Below, one piece after another: positions 17,766-27,255 of a DNA stretch of 64,000 bases; position 1 is the stretch's first letter, and the number at the start of each line of letters is the position of its first letter. The notes under the pieces were generated by a model, which saw only the letters and a program-made list of their open reading frames with translations, did no database searches and was not told the DNA's origin. The position numbers were made by a program, and so were the translations under genes. The DNA comes from Paracoccus methylarcula (GTDB lineage: Bacteria > Pseudomonadota > Alphaproteobacteria > Rhodobacterales > Rhodobacteraceae), in contig NZ_PXNQ02000005.1 in the NCBI RefSeq assembly GCF_003007735.2, positions 186,001 through 250,000 of the forward strand. The letters are read 5' to 3'.

Positions 17766-19109
17766 ATGACCAAGCGGATTGCCGTCATCGGTGCGGGGCC
17801 CTCGGGGCTGGCGCAATTGCGGGCCTTCCAGTCGGCCGCCATGCAAGGCGCCGAGATCCCCGAGATTGTCTGTTTCGAGAAGCAGTCGAACTGGGGCGGG
17901 CTCTGGAACTACACCTGGCGCACCGGCGTCGATGAGAATGGCGATCCGGTCCATGGATCGATGTATCGCTACCTGTGGAGCAACGGCCCGAAAGAGGGGC
18001 TGGAATTCGCCGATTATTCCTTTGAGGAGCATTTCGGCAAGCAGATCGCCTCTTATCCACCGCGCGCCGTGTTGTTCGACTATATCGAGGGCCGGGTGCT
18101 GAAGGCCGGGGTGCGCGACTGGATCCGCTTCAGAAGCGTGATCCGCTGGATCGACTACGACCCCGGAACCGGGCAGTTCACCGTTACCGTCCATGACATG
18201 GCAAAGGACCATGTCTACAAGGAACAGTTCGATCACGTGATCTGCGCCTCGGGCCATTTCTCGAGTCCGAACGTGCCGGAATATCCCGGCTTCGCGCAGT
18301 TCAACGGCCGGATCGTTCATGCACATGATTTCCGCGATGCCCGTGAATTCGCCGGCAAGGATGTGCTGCTGCTCGGCTCGTCCTATTCAGCCGAGGATAT
18401 CGGCTCGCAATGCTGGAAATATGGCGCGAAGTCGGTGACCACGTCTTATCGCAGCGCGCCGATGGGCTTCGAATGGCCGGACAACTGGCAGGAACTGCCC
18501 GCGCTTGAAAGCGTCGAGGGTCGGACCGCCCATTTCATCGATGGCACCAGCAAGGAGGTCGATGCGATCATCCTTTGCACCGGCTATCGGCATTATTTCC
18601 CGTTCCTGCCCGACGATCTGCGACTGAAGACTGCCAACCGGCTGGCAGCCGCCGATCTGTATAAGGGCGTCGTCTATGTCCACAATCCGAAGATGTTCTA
18701 CCTGGGCATGCAGGACCAGTGGTTCACCTTCAACATGTTCGATGCCCAGGCATGGTGGGTGCGCGACGTGATCCTTGGCCGCATCGGCCTGCCCAGTGAC
18801 AAGCAGGAGATGCTGGCCGATATAGAGGAGCGTGTTGCACGTGAAGAAGCATCGGATGACGCGAAATACGCGATCCAGTACCAGGGCGATTACATCAAGG
18901 AACTGATCGCCGAGACGGATTATCCCAGTTTCGATGTCGATGGCGCCTGCCAGGCCTTCTTCGAATGGAAGAAGCACAAGGCCGAAAACATCATGACCTT
19001 CCGGGATCACAGCTATCGCTCGGTCATCACGGGCACGATGGCGCCTGTCCATCATACGCCGTGGAAGGATGCGCTGGACGACAGCAAGGAAGTCTACCTG
19101 CAGAACTGA
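17766..19109 (+). CDS. tmm: Trimethylamine monooxygenase (flavin-containing)
   Basis: 447 residues of the bacterial flavin-containing monooxygenase family. It has an FAD motif [11 protein letters not shown] at the N-terminus, the FMO signature [11 protein letters not shown] near residue 178 and the NADPH motif [14 protein letters not shown] near residue 200. Tmm oxidises trimethylamine (and other methylamines and sulfides) to the N-oxide using NADPH and oxygen. The gene is followed 61 bases later by tdm, which uses the product, so the substrate assignment is strong. It is preceded by a cluster of operator-like palindromes. No signal peptide; cytoplasmic. Confidence 0.92.
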   Translation: MTKRIAVIGAGPSGLAQLRAFQSAAMQGAEIPEIVCFEKQSNWGGLWNYTWRTGVDENGDPVHGSMYRYLWSNGPKEGLEFADYSFEEHFGKQIASYPPRAVLFDYIEGRVLKAGVRDWIRFRSVIRWIDYDPGTGQFTVTVHDMAKDHVYKEQFDHVICASGHFSSPNVPEYPGFAQFNGRIVHAHDFRDAREFAGKDVLLLGSSYSAEDIGSQCWKYGAKSVTTSYRSAPMGFEWPDNWQELPALESVEGRTAHFIDGTSKEVDAIILCTGYRHYFPFLPDDLRLKTANRLAAADLYKGVVYVHNPKMFYLGMQDQWFTFNMFDAQAWWVRDVILGRIGLPSDKQEMLADIEERVAREEASDDAKYAIQYQGDYIKELIAETDYPSFDVDGACQAFFEWKKHKAENIMTFRDHSYRSVITGTMAPVHHTPWKDALDDSKEVYLQN

Positions 19110-19170
19110 CGATGAATAGCCGGGGGCGCCATCCGGCGCCTCGGAACCTTTTCCCAAGGTGAGGCGAAAG

Positions 19171-21537
19171 ATGTTGTCATTACCGCCAGACAGCCTGTTC
19201 AGACCGGGTCCGCCGGTTGCGACGCGCCCGCGCCGGGCCGCGGGCTATAACCTTTCGCCGGCGACCGAGCGTTATGCGGTTCCCGGCGGCGGCGCCGTCC
19301 TGGTTCAGATCGCTACCGGCGACCGGATCGAGATCATGAATGACGAGGGCGGACAGCCTGCAGAAATACTGGCCGCGCATCGCGATGGCCGGGTGGATGG
19401 TCAGATCCTGGGGGTCAAGGCGGATCAGCCGGCAAGAGGGTTGCGGGCACTGCTTTCCTCGGATCAGCCCGGTCTTGCGCGTTTGCGCAAGGGGCTGGCC
19501 GCGCGCGGAATCACGGTCGAACGCTCGATCGGACTGTTTGGCACGGATGCTGCCCCGGGCGACAGGGCCGAACTCATTGCTGCGGCCGAGGGCTGGCTGG
19601 TGGTTGCGGCCCCCGGCAAGCCGATGGATTTCGAGCGTCAGGACACGACGACACCGCTGACCCTGCGCATCACCCGTGCCGCGCCGCGCCAGAATGCCGG
19701 TTTCGCCCTGCCCGATCCTCTGGCCGATCCGATCCTTGATCTGCGGGTGAAATCGTCAACCGCCAAGGCATACCTGGTTCGCAAGGGCGAGTTCATCCAG
19801 ATCATCGATGTTGATGGCCGCCAATGCACCGATTTCCAGTGTTTCGACGCACGCAAGCTGGATCGCGGCATTGCCCATCCGCTGGATGTCACGACGACCC
19901 GGACCTATCAGGGCCACGCCTATCCGATGCCGGGTCTGCATGCGAAATATTTCGACCAGGACCTGACCCCGCTGGTCGAGGTGATCCAGGATACCTGCGG
20001 ACGGCACGATGCCTTCGCCATGGCCTGCTCGGCCAAGTATTACGACGATATCGGCTATCCCGGCCATGTGAACTGCACCGACAATTTCAACGCGGCTCTG
20101 GCACCCTATGGTGTGCCGGGGCGCCCGGGCTGGATGGCGGCGAATTTCTTCTTCAACACCAGCATCGACGCGCATGGCGTCATGTATGCGGACGAGCCCT
20201 GGTCACGCCCCGGCGATTACGTGCTGCTCAGGGCGCTGACGGACATCGTCTGCGTATCATCGGCCTGCCCCGATGACACGTCGCCGGCCAATGGCTGGAT
20301 GCCGACCGATATTCACATGCGCAGCTATGCCGCGACCGAGCGCCTTCAACGCGCCGTCGCATGGCGAGCCACACCAGATTCGGAGCCGATCATGACGCGC
20401 GAGACCGCCTTTCACCAGAAATTCGCCGGGATGACACGTGATTTCGTCGAGTATCGCGGCTTTTGGCTGCCGAATTCCTTCCCTGAATGCGACCCTGTCG
20501 AAAGCTATTGGGCCTGCCGCGAAGGCGTGGTGGCGATGGATCTGTCGGCCTTGCGCAAGTTCGAGGTTACGGGCCCGGATGCCGAAGCCCTGCTGAACTG
20601 GGTTCTGACCCGCGATGTCAGCAAGCTGGGCCATGGGCAGGTTGTCTATACCGCGATGTGCTATCCCCATGGCGGCATGATCGATGACGGCACGCTGTTC
20701 CGCTTGGGCGAGCAGAATTTCCGCTGGATCGGGGGATCGGACGAGGGCGGTGTCTGGATGCGCGAAGAGGCCGCCCGGCTTGGGCTGAACGTGATGATCC
20801 GTTCGTCCACCGACCAGATGCATAACCTGGCGGTGCAGGGGCCGAAATCGCGGGAATTGCTGTCCGAGATCATCTGGACGCCCCCGCATCAGCCCGCCTT
20901 GCCCGAGCTTGGCTGGTTCCGCTTTACCGTCGGTCGGATCGGCGGAGAGCAAGGCCTGCCGGTCGTCGTCTCTCGCACCGGCTATACGGGAGAGTTGGGT
21001 TACGAAGTGTTCTGCCATCCGAAAGACGGCGAGGCCGTGTTCGACGCTGTCTGGCAGGCTGGGCAACCCCTTGGCATCAAGCCGATGGGCCTCGCCGGGT
21101 TGGACCTGGTGCGGATCGAATCCGGGCTGATCTTTGCGGGTTACGATTTCGACGACCAGACCGATCCGTTCGAGGCTGGGATCGGCTTTACCGTGCCGCT
21201 GAAATCCAAGACTGCCGATTTCGTCGGGCGCGATGCGCTGATCCGGCGCAAGGAACATCCTTCACGCAAATTCGTGGGCCTCGAAATCGACGGACAGGAG
21301 CCAGTGGCGCATGGCGATTGCATCCGTATCGGGCGCGCGCAGGTGGGCGAGGTCTGCTCGGCCATGCGGGTGCCTCGGACGGGGCAGATGATCGCACTGG
21401 CGCGGGTGGATATCGCCCATTCCGAACCGGGGACCGCTGTCGAGGTGGGTCGGCTGGATGGGCATCAGAAACGCATCGCGGCGAGGGTGGCCCCCTTCCC
21501 GCATTACGACCCCGAGAAGAAACGGCCCCGGTCGTGA
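19171..21537 (+). CDS. tdm: Trimethylamine-N-oxide demethylase (aldolase)
   Basis: About 788 residues with the characteristic fusion of Tdm: an N-terminal DUF1989-type metal domain, rich in conserved cysteines (QCTDFQCFD, DTCGRHDAF, MACSAKYY, NCTDNFN, CVSSACPDD), and a C-terminal GcvT-like tetrahydrofolate domain (HQKFAGMTRDFVEYRGFWLP, VSRTGYTGELGYEVFC). The first part splits trimethylamine N-oxide into dimethylamine and formaldehyde, and the second captures the C1 on folate. The ATG at 19171 has AGGTGAGG upstream; a GTG at 19159 would overlap that site. It lies between tmm and dmmD in one direction. Confidence 0.92.
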   Translation: MLSLPPDSLFRPGPPVATRPRRAAGYNLSPATERYAVPGGGAVLVQIATGDRIEIMNDEGGQPAEILAAHRDGRVDGQILGVKADQPARGLRALLSSDQPGLARLRKGLAARGITVERSIGLFGTDAAPGDRAELIAAAEGWLVVAAPGKPMDFERQDTTTPLTLRITRAAPRQNAGFALPDPLADPILDLRVKSSTAKAYLVRKGEFIQIIDVDGRQCTDFQCFDARKLDRGIAHPLDVTTTRTYQGHAYPMPGLHAKYFDQDLTPLVEVIQDTCGRHDAFAMACSAKYYDDIGYPGHVNCTDNFNAALAPYGVPGRPGWMAANFFFNTSIDAHGVMYADEPWSRPGDYVLLRALTDIVCVSSACPDDTSPANGWMPTDIHMRSYAATERLQRAVAWRATPDSEPIMTRETAFHQKFAGMTRDFVEYRGFWLPNSFPECDPVESYWACREGVVAMDLSALRKFEVTGPDAEALLNWVLTRDVSKLGHGQVVYTAMCYPHGGMIDDGTLFRLGEQNFRWIGGSDEGGVWMREEAARLGLNVMIRSSTDQMHNLAVQGPKSRELLSEIIWTPPHQPALPELGWFRFTVGRIGGEQGLPVVVSRTGYTGELGYEVFCHPKDGEAVFDAVWQAGQPLGIKPMGLAGLDLVRIESGLIFAGYDFDDQTDPFEAGIGFTVPLKSKTADFVGRDALIRRKEHPSRKFVGLEIDGQEPVAHGDCIRIGRAQVGEVCSAMRVPRTGQMIALARVDIAHSEPGTAVEVGRLDGHQKRIAARVAPFPHYDPEKKRPRS

Positions 21538-21574
21538 CGGGATCAGGAATCAACAGGATAGAAGGACATATATC

Positions 21575-22707
21575 ATGACCGCATCATGGAGATTTTCGGC
21601 CTTGGCGACCGGCACCGTGCGATGGGCTCGGAGCTGGAGGACTGGAGCGGGATGGGAACCGCCTGGAGCTATGACAAGGACCAGATCGAGGAATATATGG
21701 CGATCCGCACCAGGGCGGGTGTCATGGACGTGTCCGGGCTCAAGAAGGTTCACGTGATTGGCCCACATGCGAGCCATGTGATCGACCGGGCGGTGACCCG
21801 CGACATCGAAAAGCTCAAGCCGGGCCGTTCGACCTATTGCTGCATGCTGAACGATGCGGGCAAGTTCGTGGATGACTGCGTGGTCTACCGGATGGGGCCG
21901 CATAGTTTCATGGTCGTACACGGTTCGGGCCAGGGGCATGAACAGCTGACCATGGCGGCGACCGGGCGCAACGTGAACGTGCTGTTCGACGACGACCTGC
22001 ATGACATCTCGCTGCAAGGACCGCTCGCGGTGGATTACCTGGAACAGCACGTGCCGGGCATCCGCGATGTGGTCTATTTCAGCCATATTCACACGACGCT
22101 GTTCGGCAAACCGGTGACCATCTCGCGCACCGGCTATACCGGAGAGCGCGGCTACGAGATTTTCTGCCGCCGCCAGGATGCGCCCGAGATCTGGGACACC
22201 ATCGTGGCCGAGGGCCGCGAGATGGGGATCATCCCGACCCGCTTCACCACGCTGGACATGCTGCGGGCGGAAAGCTACCTGCTGTTCTTCCCCTATGACA
22301 ATTCCGAGATGTACCCGTTCGAGAACGAGCCCTGCGGCGACACGCTGTGGGAACTGGGCCTCGATTTCACCGTCTCGAAGGGCAAGACCGGCTTCCGTGG
22401 CGCCGAGGAGCATTACCGCCTGCAGGGCAAGGAGCGCTTCAAGATCTATGGCGTCAAGCTCGAGGGCACCGAGGCAGCCGAGGAAGGCGCGGCGATCCTG
22501 CGTGACGGCAACGAGGTCGGCGTCGTCACCATCGGCTTCTACAGCCCGCTGAACGAGCACAATGTCGGCATCGCCCGGATGCCGGTGGATTGCGCGGTCG
22601 AGGGCACGAAGCTGACAATCCGCAACTCGGGCGGCGAGATCCGCGCCGTCGCCCATCCGATGCCCTTCTATGACCAGGACAAGAAGCGCCGCACCGCGAA
22701 GGGCTGA
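21575..22707 (+). CDS. dmmD: DmmD, GcvT-family protein of dimethylamine monooxygenase; probable 1-base deletion near the start
   Basis: About 377 residues of aminomethyltransferase (GcvT) type: MGSELEDWSGMGTAW, SLQGPLAVDYLEQ and ISRTGYTGERGYEIFC mark a tetrahydrofolate-binding fold expected to take the C1 unit released from dimethylamine. The ATG of the main frame (21586) has no ribosome binding site. The ATG at 21575 does (GAAGGA), and its frame reads MTASWRFSAL before the main frame continues with GDRHRAMGSELE. Joining them needs one extra C at about 21600-21601. I therefore take 21575 as the start and the shift as a probable consensus error. It is the first of four dmm genes. Confidence 0.85.
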
Positions 22708-22771
22708 ACCATATTCCGGGCGAGAGGCGGCGTCAGATCGCCCCGCCCGACCGACAGGGAAGATGTAGCCG

Positions 22772-23374
22772 ATGCCAGCCACGAAATTCACCCCCTCGAT
22801 CACCAGCCGTCCGGTCTATGACGGGCTGACGCCGCATGGTGCCGTGCCCGCGCTGATGCTGGCCAATGGCCCGGGCGGCGAGGCGCTGCTGGAACTGATC
22901 AAGACCGATCCGACCATACCGGGTCATGCCCATGTGATCTATATCCCGGAAGGATGCGGGTTTGGGAAAACGCTAGAATCCAAGGGATTTGCCAGCTATT
23001 TCGAGGCTGCCAGCTATGCCTCGGTCCTGCCGCGTTTCCGCAAGCTGCTGGCGGAGGCCGGGATGAACACCCGGCTCTACCTTGCCGGCACCGAAGGGCT
23101 GATCGGTCAGGCAACCTCGGAGGCGCTGGAGGCGGGAATGCTGCCCGAGGCGATCGATGCCGAACATCGCGGCAGCCTGGCGCGGCGGATGCAATGCGTC
23201 CACTGCAAGGGCATTACCGAGAACGTCACCACCGACCCCTTCACCTGTTCGCATTGCGGGCTGTCGCTGTTCGTGCGTGACCATTACTCGCACCGCCACG
23301 CCGCGTTCCAGGGTGTCTGCGTGGATGCCGAGACCCCCGGCGAAATCCCCCCAAGGCAGGAGATCAAGGCATGA
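22772..23374 (+). CDS. dmmA: Dimethylamine monooxygenase subunit DmmA-like
   Basis: 200 residues. The N-terminal two thirds form an unremarkable alpha/beta domain (LLELIKTDPTIPGHAHVIYIPEG, YLAGTEGLIGQA); the C-terminus holds a zinc-ribbon-like pair, CVHCKG and CSHCG, followed by a His-rich VRDHYSHRHAAFQGVC. This small protein always travels with the ferredoxin-reductase and heme subunits of dimethylamine monooxygenase; its exact role in the complex is not settled as far as I know. Its stop overlaps the dmmB ATG by four bases. Confidence 0.8.
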   Translation: MPATKFTPSITSRPVYDGLTPHGAVPALMLANGPGGEALLELIKTDPTIPGHAHVIYIPEGCGFGKTLESKGFASYFEAASYASVLPRFRKLLAEAGMNTRLYLAGTEGLIGQATSEALEAGMLPEAIDAEHRGSLARRMQCVHCKGITENVTTDPFTCSHCGLSLFVRDHYSHRHAAFQGVCVDAETPGEIPPRQEIKA

Positions 23375-24318
23375 GCGCCCAGATGCTGCGAGTCACCGAG
23401 ATCGAGGCGCTGTCGCCGCTGGTCAAGCGTTTTCGCTTCGAACATCCGCACGGCGCGAAGCTGCCGCTATTCTCGGGCGGGGCGCATGTCGTGGTCGAGA
23501 TGCCGGATGGCGACATGCTGCGCCGCAATGCCTATTCACTGATCTCCGATCCGCAGGACGGCTCGGGCTACGAGATCGCGGTGCGGCGCGAGGATGGCGG
23601 GCGGGGCGGCTCACGCTTCATGCATGCCTGCGTCAGGCAGGGTGACATGCTGCGCATCTCGACGCCCCTGAACCTGTTCTCGCTGGACATGCGGGCGCGC
23701 AAGCATGTGCTGATCGCGGGGGGAATCGGCATCACCCCGATCATCGCCCAGATGCAGCAGCTTCTGCGGATGCAGGGCCGGTTCGAGATCCATTACGCGG
23801 CCCGTTCGCGCCGCGAGGCGGCCGGGCTGCGGCTATTGCCCGATCTTCCGCATATCCACGCCCATATCTCGGACGAGGGCAGGCGGATGGATCTTGGCGC
23901 GATCCTCGACCGCCAGCCGATCGGCACGCATGTCTATACCTGCGGCCCCGAGGGGCTGATCGCGTCCGTGGCGCAATGCACCGAACGCTTGGGTTGGCCG
24001 AAGGGGTCACTTCATTCCGAGGTGTTCCTGGCGCCGCCGCCGGGGCGCGCCTTCGAGGTGACATTGGCGCGCTCGGGCCGCACCATAACGGTCGGCCCGC
24101 ATCAGAGCCTGCTGGAGGCGCTGGAGGAAGCGCAGGTCGAGATTGACTGGAGCTGCCGGGGCGGGGCCTGCGGGCGCTGCGAGACCGAGGTGGTCTCGTG
24201 CCATGGCCGGATCGAGCATCACGACCACTGGCTGTCCGAGGACGAGCATTCGTCACAGACCAGGATCATGCCCTGCGTATCCCGATTCCGGGGCCGCGAA
24301 CTGATTCTCAACAGGTAG
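23371..24318 (+). CDS. dmmB: Dimethylamine monooxygenase reductase subunit (FMN/NAD, 2Fe-2S)
   Basis: 315 residues with phthalate-dioxygenase-reductase/VanB architecture: a flavin domain (RRNAYSLISDP), a NAD domain (HVLIAGGIGITPIIAQM, HVYTCGPEGLI) and a C-terminal plant-type ferredoxin domain with CRGGACGRC and a later MPCVSR Cys, giving the four cluster ligands. It passes electrons from NAD(P)H to the heme subunit DmmC. It overlaps dmmA by four bases; dmmC follows after a 147-base structured gap. Confidence 0.88.
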   Translation: MSAQMLRVTEIEALSPLVKRFRFEHPHGAKLPLFSGGAHVVVEMPDGDMLRRNAYSLISDPQDGSGYEIAVRREDGGRGGSRFMHACVRQGDMLRISTPLNLFSLDMRARKHVLIAGGIGITPIIAQMQQLLRMQGRFEIHYAARSRREAAGLRLLPDLPHIHAHISDEGRRMDLGAILDRQPIGTHVYTCGPEGLIASVAQCTERLGWPKGSLHSEVFLAPPPGRAFEVTLARSGRTITVGPHQSLLEALEEAQVEIDWSCRGGACGRCETEVVSCHGRIEHHDHWLSEDEHSSQTRIMPCVSRFRGRELILNR

Positions 24319-24379
24319 CGCCATGCCCCGCAATTGCCCGCCTCTTCTTCTTCTTCACGCAAATATCCCGGGGTTGTCG

Positions 24380-24428
24380 GGTGGTGTGCCACCGGTTCGA
24401 GAACCAACCGGCGACGGGGTGGAACCCC
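24380..24428 (+). promoter_or_regulatory. Three successive hairpins between dmmB and dmmC
   Basis: GGTGG/CCACC (24380-24393, loop TGTG), GGTTC/GAACC (24394-24405, loop GA) and GGGGT/ACCCC (24416-24428, loop GGA) stand one after another just before the dmmC ribosome binding site. A CTT microsatellite (24344-24356) precedes them. The gap is the only long one inside dmmDABC, so the structures may set the subunit ratio by RNA processing or partial termination. Confidence 0.4.
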
Positions 24429-24465
24429 GGCTCGCATCCCACCCATCCCGATCCAGGAGGTTGCC

Positions 24466-25509
24466 ATGACCATCCAGTTCAACGACGAGACCTTCCGCGA
24501 CGATTACAGCTATCACAATTCGGCCGAGGCGATCCGGCGCTTTCCGTTTCCATTCGACAAGGACGACTACATGTATGCGGTCAACATGGAGCCGCATGCC
24601 GGGGGCCGCGAGGGCAGCCCCTTCGAGAACCGCTTCGATGTCGATGAACATTACGTCGCCGAAATGCGGGACCGCGAGATTACCCTGAACGAGGACCCGC
24701 TGCGCTGCCAGTCCCTGCCGCATATGGAACTGGCGGGGTGGGACCTGCTGGAACTGATCATGGAGTGCAAGGCCGAGGATTATCCCGAGCTGTTCAGCCT
24801 GCACCGCGACGGCGACCGCTGGCACTGGATCAACCGACCGCTCGGGATCGACCACAAGTTCACCTTCCTCGATCCGACCACGCTGCCCTATGGCCCGATG
24901 GAATATATCACCCGCCAGGCGCAGGGCGATTTCGCGCTGCTGGATCAGCGCGAGGGCAACCTGTGGATGGAGGCCGGGATGGTCACCAGCCAGGCCGACT
25001 GGAGCCTGGATTTCGACATCGGGATGAACTTCTTCGAATGGCACGCGCCGGTGCCCAAGGCGCATGAGATGGGGATATTCCAGCGGGCGCTGAAATTCCT
25101 GCTGGCGATCCAGCAAGGCGCGCCCTCGCGGCGGCTGAACTGGACGATGACGGTCAATCCGCGCCTCGATACCAGCCCCGAGAATTACCATAAATGGGGT
25201 CCGGAAAAGCGCACCCTGACGCCCGAAAATGTCGGTGAAAAGCAGTTTCTGCGGGTCGAGCTGCAGACCTTCTTCCGGCTGCCGCGCTCGAACGGGCTGG
25301 CCTTTCCGATCCGCTGCTACCTGATCTCGTTGCAGGACCTGGTGACGGTGCCGAAATGGGGCCGCCGCCTGCACCGCGTCATCCGCGACCTGCCCGACGA
25401 ATTGGCCGAATACAAGGGCTTCGCCGTCAACCGCCAGCTTATCATCGACTACCTCGCACAGTTCGACGACGGAAAGCCGACATCGCCGGGGATATTCCCC
25501 GATGAATAG
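24466..25509 (+). CDS. dmmC: Dimethylamine monooxygenase heme subunit (DUF3445 family)
   Basis: About 347 residues of the heme-dependent oxidative N-demethylase (DUF3445) family, recognisable from YMYAVNMEPHAGG, the RDREITLNEDPLRC segment, HWINRPLGIDHKF, DFDIGMNFFEWHAPVP and LRVELQTFFRLPRSNGLAFPIRCYL. It binds heme and inserts oxygen into a methyl group of dimethylamine, giving methylamine and formaldehyde. The ATG at 24466 follows CCAGGAGG at good spacing; the in-frame codons upstream are non-coding. It completes dmmDABC; methylamine then feeds GmaS. Confidence 0.88.
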   Translation: MTIQFNDETFRDDYSYHNSAEAIRRFPFPFDKDDYMYAVNMEPHAGGREGSPFENRFDVDEHYVAEMRDREITLNEDPLRCQSLPHMELAGWDLLELIMECKAEDYPELFSLHRDGDRWHWINRPLGIDHKFTFLDPTTLPYGPMEYITRQAQGDFALLDQREGNLWMEAGMVTSQADWSLDFDIGMNFFEWHAPVPKAHEMGIFQRALKFLLAIQQGAPSRRLNWTMTVNPRLDTSPENYHKWGPEKRTLTPENVGEKQFLRVELQTFFRLPRSNGLAFPIRCYLISLQDLVTVPKWGRRLHRVIRDLPDELAEYKGFAVNRQLIIDYLAQFDDGKPTSPGIFPDE

Positions 25510-25562
25510 AAAAATTACCGTTCAATGCTCAGACGCGGGCGGAGATCCTGCATGCCCGGTCG

Positions 25563-25580
25563 AACCCGCTTGGGGGTTTT
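25563..25580 (+). terminator. Possible rho-independent terminator after dmmC
   Basis: A short stem AACCC (25563-25567) with GGGTT (25574-25578) and a 6-base loop is followed by TTTT within 77-80. It lies 54 bases after the dmmC stop, in a 270-base gap before the Amt-like gene. The stem is short, so confidence is limited. An 83-codon ORF over this gap has no ribosome binding site and is not called. Confidence 0.35.
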
Positions 25581-25779
25581 CTCGGCCTGACAACGAATTT
25601 CATCGCCGGACGCGCGAGAGAACGGAACGCCGATCATCTGATCCGGCGGGGCTGGCGGCTATTCCGGACCAAAGAACGATGCCGGTCGGCCGAAGGCCGG
25701 GAAACGTGACGAGTCTCGTGGTTCCCGAACAAGAGAAAGACCTCAAAAAATAACCGAACTCTATAACAGGGAGTAAGAA

Positions 25780-27176
25780 ATGGAACACGCAGCCATGCTC
25801 TATCCAGAGCAAGTAACATTGAGTTCGCTGGTGCAGAATCTCGTCTATGGTTCGGGCACGGTCGGGGCGATCCTTGTCGTGGTTGGGCTTCTGATGATCG
25901 ACGCCGGCACGACCCGTAGCGAGAACCTCTATAATTCCACCATCGAGAAGCTGGTGGGATTTTTCATCGGCTTTACAACCTATTTCCTGATCGGTTTCGG
26001 TTTCTGGGCGGCGCAGTATTACATCATGGAAGGTGCGACGCTTGGCGATGCCATCAGCGACTGGTGGCTGGGCGGCGCCTTGACCAACAGCCTGGCGAAC
26101 CATACCGATCCGGCGGTGTTCCCGGGGTTGAACAACTTCCAGATATTCGTGTTCTTCCTTGCCAGTTTCGCGGGGATCATCAATGTGCTGCTGCATTTTT
26201 CCGTATCCGAGCGGATGAAGCTTCCGCCTATTACATCACTGCGGTCGTGGCGACCGTCGTGTCCTCGGTCCTGAGCTGGTTTACCTGGGGATCGGTCGGT
26301 CCGCTGACCAATGCCGGGTTCCACGATTTCTTCGGGGTCGGTTTCGTCTACCTGTTCCCGGCGGGAATGGCATTGGTGCTGGTGCCGAAACTGGGTCAGC
26401 GGCCGGGCATGTTCGAGCCTCATCCGAAGGTGCCGTCCTATAATGCGCCCAGCATCGGACTTGCCGCGACAGGGCTGATGACGATCTTTGCCGGTCTGCC
26501 GATGGTGATCCTGTCATGCCTGTTCTTCTTCGATCCCGAGGCGCTGGCCGTCAGCGTGACCATGGCCGATACCAGCGTCGGCATCGCCTTCAACAATTAC
26601 GGCCTTGCATGGGCTGGCGGGGCGATTACCGGCGCGATCATCTCCTACCGGACGAAGAACTACGCTTATCTGCTGCTTGGACCTCTTGCGGGCTATGTCG
26701 CCAATGCATCCGGTTTCGATGTCTTCCTGCCGTGGCAGGCGTTCCTGGTGGCGCTGTTCGCTCCCATTACCTCATGGGCGGTTTACGAGTTCACCCTGAA
26801 GCGCGGCATCGATGAGCACAAGCTGTTCCCGCTGTTTCTCGGCGCCGGTATCTATGGCCTGATCATGGTCGGGCTGATCAAGGCCGGGACAGCCCGGGGC
26901 GGTTATTTCGGTATCGAAGAAGGCGCCTTCGCCTTCCAGCATGGCGAGATCGGCATTGTCATGCAGCTTGTTGGCATCGCCGTTTGTATCGGAGCCGGTG
27001 CCCTGACAGCGGCCATCCTCGGCTTTGTTCTCGACCGGACGGTGGGGCTGCGTGTGCCGGTCGAGGATCAGGCCGCCGGATTGGACCAGCTTTACTGGGG
27101 TCTGCAACCCGATGAGAAGAATGCCGGACAATCAGCGGCCGATATACCTGCGGATTTGGCGGGGTCGCTCAAGTAA
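25780..27176 (+). pseudogene. Divergent Amt/Mep/Rh-family channel, broken by a 1-base deletion
   Basis: Joined, the frames give about 465 residues with eleven or so membrane segments. Family membership is clear from DAGTTRSENLYNSTIEKLVGFFIG, the ERMK...TAVV segment and a C-terminal LDRTVGLRVPVEDQAAGLD. One base is missing at 26219-26221 (restoring AAG-NCT-TCC-GCC). Aligned gap-free to E. coli AmtB, the pore His168 position is Tyr (codon 26349-26351) and His318 is Phe (codon 26835-26837); the GWFGFNAGS pore motif is also lost. A normal ammonium-conduction mechanism is thus unlikely. Its place right after dmmDABC suggests a methylated-amine transporter or sensor, which is inference. The break is likely a consensus error. 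Confidence 0.8.
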
Positions 27177-27227
27177 GACATCCCTTCCTCGGGCAACGAC
27201 GCCCCGGGGACGGTTTCACGGCAAGAA

Positions 27228-27255
27228 GGGCGGGCGGGTTCAACCCCGTCTGCCC
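27228..27255. terminator. Hairpin between convergent Amt-like and IclR genes
   Basis: An 11-pair stem with two G-T wobbles spans 27228-27238 and 27245-27255, and covers the IclR stop codon. It is placed where both converging transcripts would end. No T run follows, so termination is only likely. Confidence 0.35.

Noticed and set aside
21586..21600. ATG at 21586 as dmmD start
   Set aside because: No ribosome binding site, and the N-terminus fits the family only if the frame from 21575 is joined with one added base.
24344..24356. CTT microsatellite as a phase-variation tract
   Set aside because: It lies outside any reading frame and is only four units long; a length change would alter no protein, though spacing to dmmC could matter slightly.
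25502..25753. 83-codon plus-strand ORF between dmmC and the Amt-like gene
   Set aside because: Overlaps the dmmC end without a good ribosome binding site, has no recognisable feature and covers a terminator-like hairpin.
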